In this document: piece after piece, positions 24,015-36,008 of the stretch
How positions within the stretch are numbered: the stretch's first letter is position 1
Layout of the letters: each line of letters opens with the position of its first letter
NCBI RefSeq assembly: GCF_000787575.1
Contig: NW_012236525.1
Coordinates: 883,686-947,685, forward strand
Reading direction: 5' to 3'
From: Acytostelium subglobosum LB1
Taxonomy: Eukaryota > Evosea > Eumycetozoa > Acytosteliales > Acytosteliaceae
Length of the DNA stretch: 64,000 nt
Notes under the pieces: generated by a model
What the model was told of the DNA's origin: nothing
Databases searched by the model: none
What the model saw: only the letters and a program-made list of their open reading frames with translations
Position numbers and translations under genes: made by a program

Positions 24015-26814
24015 TCAACTTGTAGTAGTAGTTGTAGTAGTTGTAGTAGTGGTGGCAGTTGGTTGTTGAACAAGTGATGAATGTAGGAAGTGTGAGAAGT
24101 GCTGAGTGTCCAGTAGCATGCTGACAAAGTCCTTGTTGTGTGAGGATACGGTCGCCAGGAACTTGTTCTTTAGCTGTTCGATCTTTAGACTGTCGGCGGC
24201 AATCTCCTCGGTGACCAGGAAGCTGTTCTCAATCTTCTTGACCAGCCACCATATATATTGTTGTATCGTCGTGTAGATCCTATTCATCGCCTCGATCTGA
24301 GTCGGTGTATTCTTGATTGGATTATGATTCTTCTCATTCAACAGTATCTGTTGATCACTGCTAAGGTTCTTTTGTCTATGATTGATTGAGTGATTGGAAT
24401 AGATCCAAATGGTGGGGAGTGGTGAGCTTGTGATCGATGGACATTGGGGAGTAGGATGGGGACACTTACAACTTCTTAAACTCGGGCAAGAAGGGTGGCG
24501 GACGGCATTGGTTGTAGTATATCTTGTCATGGGCAAAGTCAACGATCAGTCCATCGAAGCTCTTCTTCTTGAGTGTCTGTGCACCTGCGATGAAAGGCAC
24601 CGGTGCCTCCAAGTAGTCTATCAGCGCCTGTGGTATGATCGGTACGAACAATCCTTGCCAAACAAATGGATGGATGAATGACTGCATGGCAAAGCTAGAT
24701 AGGAGGGAGTGTCAGTGAGTGGATGTTGGACAACAACATGATGGATTGATGGTTGGAGGCTTGAACATACCATGCTGATGACAACAATGAGAGGTTATCA
24801 GAGACGAACACAACACGTTGTTCGAGTAGAACTGCTCCCAGCACCTTAAGTATGTTCTCCAGGCTCAAGTGCATAAACAGGCCAATCGTCGCCCAATCAG
24901 CAATGGTCTTTGAGTATACCTCGTTCTTAGTCTTGCCCATCTGTTGGTGCAGGTGTGTCAGTGATTGATTGATTGATTGATTGATAACGAGTGAATAGAC
25001 GGACATACTGGCATTAAGTAGTTCCTCTTGTATGCTTCGCCAGGGAAGGAGAATGAGAGTGTTTGGCCAGGAGATGGCGATGTCAATGATCGATAGAACT
25101 CCAAGATATCCAACAAGTTCTTCTTATCCACCAAATGCTTATAGTCTTGTTCTCGCAGCTTCACTTGTCTTGATGATTGATCATTGTTATTGTTATCATT
25201 ATTATTAGTATTGTTACAATCTGTTGATGTTGATGATGTGTCTGTCGTTGATTCGTTCGCTGGTGTTGTTGTTGATGGTGTTGACGCTGATGCTTGAGTG
25301 GACTGTTGTTGAGCTTGTTGTTGTTGTTGTTGTTGCTGAAGGTCATTAGTTTCAAACTCCTCTGCGGAGCTTAGCTCGCGAGTGATCGTTATCAATCTAT
25401 CTTGCGCCAACAAGTACATCAGCGCATCAAAGTGTACATTGAATATTGGATGTTTGGAGAGGAAGCAGTAGCCTTGAATGGTTGATCGATTGATTGAATG
25501 AATGGTTGGGTTAGTCGCACGAGGTACTTCATCATCACTCACTCACATGGACTCAATCAATCACTTACTCCTTGGTGTAGCAATATATGTTAGACTGCGC
25601 TCTAGTGGCGATGGTTGATCGTGGAAGAAGTTGGGCGTTGTGCCTAGGAGTTCAGGCTTGGTCAGACAGATGCCATAGAGTGGACACTCGCCTGTGAGCA
25701 TGAAGGTGTAGAAGAACTCGGAGGAGAGCAGGTACGGTTGTCCATAGAGCAGCTCATTGAGACTGGAGCACGATGGTGTCCTCTTGATCAAATATGGTGA
25801 GATGCCATTGGGGAAGCAGAACTCGTGTGCCTTGGGTGGCGCCTGCTTGTTCGGTGGATAGGAGAATAGCACCTCCACCTTGTGTGGCGTGCCGATTCGC
25901 GGCGGAGACTTTGGCGAGAGTCCAACAACGATGAAGTGTTCAAAGATGTGATCGACCTCGGGCAACTTGGAGATCAGTGGTGCAATGATGTCAGAGATTG
26001 TGTTGTCGTTATCGTTGTCTTGTGGTGTGTTTTCTATGTTGTCGTCTTGTACTACTGTTGTATGATCACTACCAGCGGTCGCGTCGTTTCTAGAGTCTTG
26101 TTGTTGGTTTGGTATCTGTTGTGCCTCGACTACCCTCTCTTCAACTGTCTGAGAGACAACGGGCATGATTATTTGAGACTGTTGTTGCTCCATAGGTTCT
26201 TGCAGAGTGGGCTGTGGCTCGAACGTAATGTTGTGTTCTAGTTGTGGCAGCAGCGGTTGGGCTACCTCCTTATCCTCTTCTTGCTGTTGTTGTTGTTGAG
26301 GTTCGGCCTCTGGCCCAGCAATGATGGTGATGACGTCAGTAGTTTGAGGTTGGCCCTCAGACTCTGTAACAGATTGTTGTTGAATGATCTCAGGTGAGGC
26401 TGTCTCCTTCACTTGATCATCTTCATGATTGATTGAGTTATTTTGTGCGCTGTTTGTTGTTGGTGTATCAACTACAACAACATCATCATCTCTGTTGACC
26501 TCTTCCTCCTCCTTGTTGTTAATGTTATTGTTGTCTGGTATTGGTTGTTCTGGTTGCTGTTCTTCTTGCTCGTCTGTGTTTGTTTGTGGACTGATTGATG
26601 ATGAAGTCTCAACAGAGTGACCATTCATATCATTATTATTGTTGTCACTGTCCAATGATGGAGCTTGTTTTTGTTGTTCAACTTCATCTTCGACTACTGT
26701 TGTTGGTTCAATCACATCACATCTTGTTGTTGCCGATGTTTGATTTGTAATATCTTCGTCATCATTGTTATTGTTGACAACACTATCTTCACTATGTTGT
26801 TCAGATGCGTCCAT
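24015..26814 (-). CDS. DENN-domain protein (Rab exchange factor candidate)
   Basis: DENN proteins act as nucleotide exchange factors for Rab GTPases. Five minus-strand exons fit: 26814-25569, 25472-25009, 24940-24771, 24694-24470 and 24375-24015, total 821 residues. A long acidic, Gln/Asn-rich disordered N-terminus (residues 1-285) precedes uDENN, which starts near IFEHFIVVGLSP. The central DENN core includes SYCFLSKHPIFNVHFDALMY, ILEFYRS and VLGAVLLEQRVVFVSDNLSL, the last being the hallmark strand-helix of cDENN. The dDENN part includes SFIHPFVWQGLFVPIIP and an FDGLIVDFAHDKIY block, ending in a helical region and a poly-Thr tail. Subfamily (DENND1 to 6) cannot be fixed by eye. Every intron phase agrees, making the model reliable. 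Confidence 0.9.
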
Positions 26815-27002
26815 TCGTTAACTTGTTTGATTGTATATGTATATGTATGTATAAATAATATATAAATATTTGTATCTTGGACATGTGCCATCCAACTGTT
26901 ATGTTCCCTTTTCCAAAAGGGATCGGAAGGATATGAAAAACCCTTTGAAAGTTCATTTTGTTGTTGTTTACAATTTTGATTTATTTATTATTTATAATAA
27001 CT

Positions 27003-28795
27003 TTATAGTTTTGATGTTGTACTAACTACACTATTACTACTACTACTATTATTACTATTATTACTATTGTTACTATTACTGCTACTATTATTACTGTTGT
27101 TTGAAAGTGTTTGTGAACCTACACCACCCATAAATGGAGGCGGTGGAAATGGTCCTGGAAGTGATTTTCCACCTGGCGGTAAATATATAGGATAGTTGTT
27201 GTAAGGTGCTGAACTATACTTTGGTGGTGGTCTGTTTGATGGTGATGCTGCCAGTGCTATATTATTGTTGTTGCCACTGGTTCCAATCGCTTTGTTGTTG
27301 TTGTCAATGTTTGAAATAATAGGTTGTTGTTGCTGTTGCTGTTGCTGTTGCTGTTTGTTAACCAACTTTGGTGTAGAGTGTGCCATCAGTTGTTGTTGTT
27401 GTTGTTGTTGTTGTTGAGGGTCCACTAACAATAGTGGAGCATTTGATGGTGACAATGCCAAAGTGGCATTGGCTGTGTATCGTGCATTCCTTAAATATGG
27501 ATTAGACTTGCGTCTTTGTCCATGTCCTTGTCCATGTCCAAGATGTTGCGGTGATTGATGATGTTGATGATGATGTATGGTCGTTGGAGATGGAGTGTGA
27601 TGTGTCTTTGGTGAGAGATGCTCACTCTCCAGTTCTTTGTTGTGGCCAAGTTTGGCCTTTGAGTATTCTACATGATTGGGTCTTAACAAGATTGATGCTG
27701 GTATCGTAACCTGGAAGTATCTGTGTGCCAATGCCTGTGCGGCAGTCGGTCTCTTCATTGGATCATATTGAAGCAGGCCATACATCAAGTCGATAGCATC
27801 CTCATTCGCATTCTGTAGCAGTGTGGACAAGTGTGTTGGGACCAGCTGGTGATTGATTGATTGATCGGTTAGCTTGATGGTCCAGTTCCAGGGTCATCCA
27901 GGCGTGATGGACTTACATTGGGGAACTTGAAGTTCATGCTGTTTGATAGTTTGATGCCATCGCTCCATGTGGCCAGGGTGGGCGGGCCGAGGACATCGCC
28001 AATCTTGAAGAGTTGATCAATCTCGCTCGAGCCGGGGAAGAGAGGTTTCAGACTGTAGAGTTCGGCCATGATGGCCCCAACCGCCCATATATCAATCTGT
28101 GAGCTGTAGGTCTGAGCTCGCAACAGCACCTCTGGTGCTCTGTACCATCGCGTCGACACATATGTAGTGTAAGGTGGCTTGGCCTGTACCTCTCGGGCCA
28201 ATCCAAAGTCTGCAATCTTGATCGTATCATTAAGTATAAGTATATTCTCTGGCTTCATATCTCTATGGAAGTAGCCACTGTCATGCATATAAGCCAATGC
28301 CTGTAATATTTGGTATCTATGATTGATGGAGTAATGATTGAGTGAGTGAATGAGCGAGCAAGTGTAGCCATCGCCAATGATCATTTACATTATATTCCTT
28401 ATCTTGCCCTCGGGTAGATACTTCTCGCGATCCTTTATCTTCTCGTAGAGGTTGCTGTCGAGGTATTCAAAGACAAAGAATAGTTCATCCTCCTCACGTA
28501 TCACCTCTAGTAACTTCACAATGTTTGGATGATTGAGCTTCTGAAGTATATTAATCTCACTCAACTGCATACACTCTTCCCAAGACTTATACTGCTTCTT
28601 CATTCTCTTGATGGCTACCTATTGTCATCGTTGTCGTCCGATCGTCCGATCATTAGTTCATTCGTTCATTAATTCATTCATTCTGATTGATTGATTGATT
28701 GAACATACAACTTCCATTGTATGCTTGTTGATTGCCTTGCGAACATCACCAAAGGTGCCATCACCAAGCTGTTTGGTTATCTTGTATTTGTTCAT
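27003..28795 (-). CDS. MAK/ICK/MOK-family serine/threonine kinase
   Basis: Kinase of the RCK group related to MAP kinases and CDKs, known for control of cilium length elsewhere, though dictyostelids have no cilia. Exons on the minus strand: 28795-28709, 28618-28389, 28316-27917 and 27845-27003, 519 residues. Kinase domain residues about 4-283: glycine loop [45 protein letters not shown], then the activation loop [19 protein letters not shown]. In animal MAK/ICK the loop is TDY; here it is TTY. The C-terminal tail is disordered, rich in Gln, Asn, Ser and Pro. The third intron donor is GTAAAT. Length and motif order match MAK-type kinases closely. Confidence 0.93.
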
Positions 28796-29162
28796 GCTTT
28801 GCTTTATCTTGGTTGGGTGGTGACGGGTAGGTGATGCCTTGTGTACCTGATGAGACTGTCTGTTTGCTTAATGACTATCAAATGATCGATTCATTCAAAG
28901 ATGTATAACTAGAGAGTGATACAGTTATATTTAAAGATATATTACATGTAGAGTGTTGAAGTTAAATGATGATGAGCCAGTTCAATCAACCAATCAAAGA
29001 GATTGAGTGAGTGAGTGTGGTAAGTTGGAAGATTCAATTTATGGGTTTGATCAGTAGACAACTTGGAAAGGATGAGTCGCTTTATTGACATTGGTTGTGT
29101 ACCTGTACACTAATATCCACGCAGCTGGCATGGACATTGGAACTACTACTAGGATGGACTAA
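28796..29162. other. Intergenic, MAK-kinase promoter and SNF2-gene 3' flank
   Basis: About 370 bases, AT-rich, with no recognised gene. Confidence 0.5.
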
Positions 29163-32100
29163 TTACATTGGCGTTGGCTTGGTAAGTGATGCGCCAAAGT
29201 TGATGAAGCGACGACCACGCTCGGCTGCAGTCTCGCGCTGTGGCGCCATCTTGGATTGCTCCATCTCGCGATGCAGACTGCTGATGGCGTCCTTTCCTTC
29301 CTCTTCGGTGAGGTTTCCTATAGAGTCGTGTTCAAACAGTTTGACATAGTCGCTGACGTTGATGAGGTTGTCATAGTTGCGCGTCAACACTCTCTTGAGC
29401 ACCTCGTCGTTGGTGGTGGCGAGGGCGTGGTCGATGTTTTCCTTGTTTGGCGGTGGGATCGATCCGTCGGGCAGGGCGGTCTCCTGCTGCATGTGTCGCT
29501 TGGGCGTCTGCTGATCGATGGCACGCTTGGCCAGCTTCTGTTTGAACACTGTCCTGCTGTAGACCATCTCCTCCATCGAGCCCGCCGTCACCAGGGTGTA
29601 GATGTAGACCGGTTTGTTCTGACCGATACGGAAGCAACGGAAGACGGCCTGGCGCTCGTGTACGGGGTTCCAGAGCATGTCAAACATGATGACTCGCGTG
29701 CCACCAGTCAGGTTCATGCCCAGACTGCCGGCCTTGGTGGAGATGAGGAACAACTTGCACTCAGACGTCGGGTCGTTGAAGCGCTCGCTCAGCTTCTGGC
29801 GGTCCTGAGGCGGCGTCGAGCCGTCCAGACGATAGTAGTCATAGTTCTTGGTCCACTCGCGCTTCTGCAAGAAGTACTCCATGAGGTTGAGCGTGGGGAT
29901 CGACGAGGAGAAGGCGACGATGCGCTCGTTGGCCTTGACAAACTCCTCGACCAAGTCAAAGAAGACGGCCATCTTGGTGGAGTTCTCAACGATACCCTTG
30001 CGGTAGTTGTAGCGATCGAGCTCGTGCGGGAAATGATTGTTATCTGACAGCACCAGCTTCTCGTGCAGGTCGATGATGCGCTTAACCAGCTCCTCCTTCT
30101 CGCAGCAGTCCTGCCATGGCAGCATGTTCTCCGAGAGGATCTTCTTCAAGTCTGAGATCTTTGACTTCTCCGTGATCTTCTTGATCTCCAATGGCTTCTT
30201 CTCGAGAAGTGTATCGGGATGATTACAAATCTGTGTAGCAATCTCAAACTCTTCAATGATGTTCTTGTGCATGCCCCTAAGTATCTTCAACAAGTTGTAC
30301 TGAACTGTGGTGCCCTTGACATTGATGATTGTCCTGTTGATGTTGACATGAAGTGTTAGTGGATTGATCAGTCGTGCCACGCTCTGGCGCGGCCACTTAC
30401 TCAATCTTCTTGGGCAACTCCTTCTCCAAGATGTCTGGACCAAGACGCTGGACAAAGTCCTTGATCAAACTTTGAAGTGCGAATAACCTTTGTCTCATGA
30501 GGCTGTTGATATTGTGTGAAGGAGAGATGTTATGTTAGTCGCGACTGCATTGTTATCCGCATGTCTGGCGCACACTACCACATACTGGAAAGCTTGTTCA
30601 GAGGACTCAGCCTTGGCACCAGCCTCAATCGGTCGAATGAATCGCTCTTCAAACTCCTTCTCGCTACCAAGATGCAGTGGACGCACATAGTTGATCATAG
30701 TGTAGTACTCCTTCAGGTTGTTCTGCAATGGATAGCCAGTGAGGATGATACGCTTGCGCGTGGTGACCTTGCTGAGGAAGTTGTTGGTCTTGGACTTGGA
30801 TTGCTTGATCTTGTGGCCCTCGTCAATGATCACGACGTCCGTGCTGAACAGCTCGATGGTCTCCTGGCTTCGCTTGGCGATGAAGCCCTTCTCCTCGTCC
30901 TGCTGGTAGAAACTGAGGAAGTACTGGTAGGTGGACAGGAAGACGCCGCCAGTCTCCTTCCACTTGGCAATGTCGCGCGTGACCATGTGATGTTCTCGCG
31001 GGTAGTACAGGTTGATGCGCGACTCGGGCGGCACCCACTTGCGGAACTCGTTCACCCAGTTGTACAGGGTGTTGGCTGGCACGATCAGAAGATACTTGGT
31101 GTGCTTGTGGTAGTGCGAGTGCGTATGGATGAAGGCGATGGTCTGCAGCGACTTGCCCAGTCCCATCGAGTGCGCCAGGATGCAGCCCATGTTCTTGATC
31201 ACCACGTTGTCCCAGAGGAAGCGCACACCGCTGATCTGATGCGGCTTCATCAACAGTGCAATGTCCTGATGCAGCAGGATGTTGGACGACTCGTCCTGGC
31301 CGGGGAAGATGACCATGTACTCCTTGTCCATCTTGCCGCGGTTCTTCTCACGCATCTCTTGGATCTCGTGCGACACCTTCTCCTCGCGCCTTCTCATCCT
31401 GAGCGTAGTCTCGTTGACGTCGTTGATGCCCTTGACCTCCTTGAGATCGATCATCTTGGTCTGCCTCTTGACGGGATACTTCTTGATGGCGGGCTGCTTG
31501 GCGTACATGGGCCTGGGCTTCAGCTTGAGCTTGGCAGCGGCGTCCTCCGCGTTGTCCTCCTCATCGGTCGAGGACGATGATGACGCCGACGACGAGTCGT
31601 CTGTGCCCGAATAGTCGTCGCTCTCGCTGTCACTGTTGCCACTGCCACTCTCGCTGTCGCTGCTTCCAGACTCTGCCGATGTGCTGTAGTCTGACGGTGT
31701 GAGCTGTGAGCCGTTGTTCATTGCGCCATCATCACTGCTGTCGCTGTCCAACTCAATGTCGCTCAATGTCTCCTCAAAGTACTGGCTGGCAGCAGCCTTC
31801 TTCTTTGGTTTGGAGAACGTATCCTCGCCCTCACTATCGCTGCTGTTTGAGTCTACTTGCTTCTTCTTCTTCTTCTTCCTCATCTTGTTGTTTGTTGAGG
31901 TGCTGGTGGTGCTGGTGGTGCTGGTGGTGGAGCTCTTTGCCTCCTTGCCAAGTTCAATCTCGTCGTCTCCAAAGATGTCGTCACTCTCATCACCTTTTGT
32001 TGTAGTATTGTCGGTTGCTCTCTTCTTCAATCTTCTGAGTGAGTTTGGACTCTCAAGAGAGTCTGTAGTACCATCAGCCTTGGGTGCATTCTCACTTCCA

Positions 32101-35100
32101 GCCTTCCTCTTCTTGTTGGGCATGTCCCACATGTCGTAGTCCACCAGAGAGTCTGGCTTGAGTGAGCTTGCCTTGGGAGGAGGGGGTGATCGCAGAGTTG
32201 GAGATTTGGTCGTTGCCGTTGCTGTTGCCGCTGTCGTAGTCGTCGTGGAGGCAGGTGATGTAGCAGTGGTGGTAGTGGCTGCGTCAGTGGTCGCGGCAGG
32301 GGAGTGTGCAACAGCTGGAGTGGCACGTGTCGGTGACCTCTTTGCAGTGGCCTTTGATAGGATGTCATTGTCATCGTCCCACTCCTCGTTCTCACTCATG
32401 CTGTCATCTTCGTGATTGATGTCGTTGTCGTTGTTGTCGCCGTCTGTCTTTTTGCTCTTCCTCTGTGCACGCCTGGCCGCCTTGGCCTCGGCATCGCCAC
32501 TGGCATCCTGCGCATCAGAGGACTCATCAGGCATGATGACATCGTCAAAGTGTGGACGAGTGTCGCGCTTGAGCAGATCCCTCAACCACTCCTTCTCCCA
32601 ATAGTCGTGGAACTGGTGCTCGATCAGCTTGAAGTCCTCTTTCCTGAAGCCATCATTCCACAGTCGATTGAAACAATTGAGCTTGATGTGTCGTGCCTCA
32701 TTGAGCTCCCTCTCTATCATGTGAATGCGTGATCGATACTTGTCCCAGTAGTGAGGCGCGATGATCTTGAGTCTGTTGTTTCCTTCCTTCCACTCATTGT
32801 ACTTCTCCAACAAAAACTCCTCTGTTGCCTCGAGGCCCATCTTGTTGCCACCTCCTGATGTGGCAGAGGGAAGTGGCGTTGTTGATGATGTTGAGCCAGA
32901 TATGAATCCAGGGCCAATCACCGATGCAGCGGCATCACCGGAGAGCTGTCCAGATATGCTCGGACCACCTCGCATGCCCTCTATTCTTTTCCTGTACTCC
33001 TCATCCCACACGCCAAAGTCACTATCTGAATCCTCCTCCTCCTCCTCGTCAGATGCCTCGCCGTCATCATTGGTCTTTGTCTTCTTCATTGTCCTCCTTG
33101 TCTTCTTTGTCTTCTTTGTCGTTGGTTCCTTCTCCTCTTGTTCCTCTTGTTCATTTGATGTGCCCGATGGCTTTGTCGCGGCTGTCTTCTTCTTTGTCTT
33201 GGGCTTCTTCTCTCCATCGGACATCATATCAATGCCAGAGTCGTCTTCCTCATCCGCCTCCTCTTCATCCTCGGCTTCGTCCACCTCATCTTCCCTCTGC
33301 TTGTCTTCATCCTCCTCTTCATCTTCCTCAGGCTCTTCACCATCCTTGGACTTTGTCTTCTTCTCTGTCGTCTTCTTCTTTGTCTTTGTCTTTGTCTCGC
33401 TATGATCAACATTGTCCTTCTCGGTGACCTTTGCACTTGTCTCCTCTGTCGGTTTGTCCTTCTCCTTCTCTTTCTCTTTCTCCTTAACCCTCTCCTTCTC
33501 CTTCTCTTGAGGTTGTGCACTGTCGTTCTTTGCCTTATCCACCTCCATGTCGCTTGAGTCAACATCGCCGCCATCTACACTCTGTACATCTGACTCTGGA
33601 TATCCGCCTGCATCCATTGGGTTGTAATCATCTCTGTCGTCGGCCACATCTTGATGACGAAGATCTTCGCTGTGAGCCACATCCACACCACCTTTAGCTG
33701 ACTTGTCGACTGTATGTTTCTTTGGTGACTCTATATCCATAACCTCCACCGTAGAAGGTCGCTGAGGACCTGTCTGATCCGCTATAGTAGTTGTTGCTGA
33801 CGATGATGGTGTTGTTGATGTAGTTGATGTTGATGTCGTTGATGATGATGATGGGAGAGAATCCCTCAGATCGCCCATTGACAATGTTGGCTTTGATGAT
33901 GGTGTCGTTGTTGTTGATGTCGATGTTGTCGTTGTCGTTGGAGATGCCAGATTGTCCTCAGAGACAGACTTGTTTGGTGTGTTGAACAATGATTGAAGCC
34001 CAGGCATATCAACAATTGCAGAGTAAATAGACTCCTTCAGATTCGATTGAAGTAGTTCTTTGATGTTGGCTATGTTGGATAGTGATGTTAGTGAATGGTC
34101 AACCTCCAGGCCCTGCCACATCATGTACTTACATGATAATAATGATGTGTAGGTGATACCGAGTTGCTTTCTGATCTTGTTGATGTGACCTATCTTGAAG
34201 CCCATGGACTTCATCTGTTCGTCGGTGAGGTCGGCCAGGTCTTCGTACTCAATGCACTCGTCGGCCAGCACAGACTCATACTGCAACAAGCCCAACTTCT
34301 GAAGTAGATCATGTACATTGTTGACTGAACTAACAGCAACAGGTGTTGATATTGGCGTCGTAATAGGAGTTGCATTGTTTGTCGTTGGTGTCTTGGGCAC
34401 CTGCTGCTGTTGTATATCTTGTTGTCCCTTTGGAGCTGGTGCTAGTGCTGGTGCTGGCTTGCTTGCTGTCTTCTTTGGTGGCTCATCATCATCATCATCT
34501 TCCTCCAACATTGGCACATCTTCCTTCTCCTTCTCTTTCTCTTTCTCCTTCTCCCTTGGCTTCTCTTTGGGCTTCTCCTTGGGTATGAGCAGAGATGACT
34601 GACCAAATGAGAAGGATGGTCTTGGGATTGATGCAAGGCTGCTCATTGTCTTGGACAAAGAGGCGGGTGTTGGCATGTCCTCAGAGGAGGACTTGAGATC
34701 TGCTATTGGAATAAGAAGCTTGGGCCTCTCTTGAGATGATGTAAGTGGGCTCTTATCTTTAGCAATGTTGTTGTTGTTGTTGGTATCGGTCGACTTTGGT
34801 GCTGTGTTGGTTGTTGGAGCAGCTGCTGTATCCTTTGATTTTGCCGTCGTTGTTGTTGTTGTTGTTGTTGTTGTTGGAGCTGGAGTCGTCTTTGAAGTGG
34901 ATGTATTCGATGTAGATGTAGATGTTGTTGATTTACTCTTTGATGAAGGTCGTGGCGATACAGGAGGTGACTCCATGTCATCAATGATCACAATCACATC
35001 CGCTGCACTATTCGATAACACACTAGATGACCTATGTTGTTGAGACGACTGTGATGATTGTGATGACTGTGATGATGATCCAGTGCCAGTGCCAGTGCCA

Positions 35101-35567
35101 TTGCTATTGCTAGTACTACTGCTGTTCTCTTTCTGACTTGATGACCCTGATATTGAAGACGATGATCGCTGTGTTGTTGATGGGGAGTGTAAAGATGATG
35201 AGGACTTTTGTTTAGTTGGCAATGATATGTTTATAGTCGCTGGCGATGGTGATGATGTTGACGTTGTCTGTGTTGTCTGTGCTGTTGTTGTTGGTGGCAC
35301 TATATGTGTGCGACTGCCATTGCTCTCATTGTTGTTGTTGTCTTTGCTCGCTGATGTAGCCGCTGTTGATGATGTAGCTGCTGTTGATGATGATGATGAT
35401 GTCGATGAGGTACGTTGTTCCTTCTTCTTATTGAGTTGATTCCTTAGGAACTCAACATATTGTGATGGTTGTGTTGCTGGTATTTGTGTTTGTGTAGTTG
35501 GAGGTGTTGGTGTCGTTGTCTTTGTCGATGTAACTGGAGTCTGTTGTTTATTTGGTTTGTTACTCAT
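29163..35567 (-). CDS. SNF2-family chromatin remodeler, ATRX/ARIP4-like, with a SAM domain
   Basis: ATP-dependent DNA translocase, 2,063 residues. Exons on the minus strand: 35567-34133, 34069-30586, 30502-30401 and 30333-29163. The first intron (34132-34070, 63 bases, GTAAGT to TAG) is a multiple of three with no stop, so a naive reading runs straight through it. A long Ser/Thr-rich disordered start is followed by a SAM domain at about 415-475 (VHDLLQKLGLLQYESVL, MKSMGFKIGHINKIRKQLGI). Acidic and Lys-rich stretches come next. The helicase core starts near 1,420: CILAHSMGLGKSLQTIAF (Walker A), IIDEGHKIK (DEGH, as in ATRX), IILTGYPLQNNLKEYY. The C-lobe is at about 1,795-1,935: YYRLDGSTPPQDR, FLISTKAGSLGMNLTGG, RCFRIGQNKPVYIYTLV. 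The ATRX ADD zinc-finger is not seen. Confidence 0.92.
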
Positions 35568-36008
35568 GTCTAATTCATATTACTAATTACTAATTATCAC
35601 TCTATCTCTATCACTATCTCTCTATCTTCACTTTCGATGAGTGGGAATCTAAAAATGAGATGTTTCATTGACCAAGACCACCTTTTTTCAAGTTTCTGTC
35701 AATCAATCAAACTACAAACTACAACTTCAAACAAAGTACAATAATTAATACTTGTACTAATATTAATATAATTTAGATTGACGAGTATCTACCATATACT
35801 CTCCAAATAGTTATGTGTTTGGTTTGGATAAACCTTCATTATTTCTGTCCCTCAACTTGACATTCCCTGATCACTCAATTATCTTGAATATTCTTGAATG
35901 CATTGTTTGAATCATTCATTCATGAACACGAAACAAACACCTTTTCGCGACTTATGTCACATCACTTTCAAACAAACAGATAACTATTAATAACTAACTA
36001 ATAATAAG
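35568..36008. other. Shared divergent promoter, SNF2-like and SART1 genes
   Basis: About 440 bases between two divergent starts, AT-rich, with no gene. Likely a bidirectional promoter. Confidence 0.55.

Noticed and set aside
32027-33574. Long frames on other strands across the SNF2 gene
   Set aside because: They give Arg/Ser/Pro or Leu/Val-rich peptides caused by the repetitive Ser/Thr/Lys/Glu codons of the real gene.
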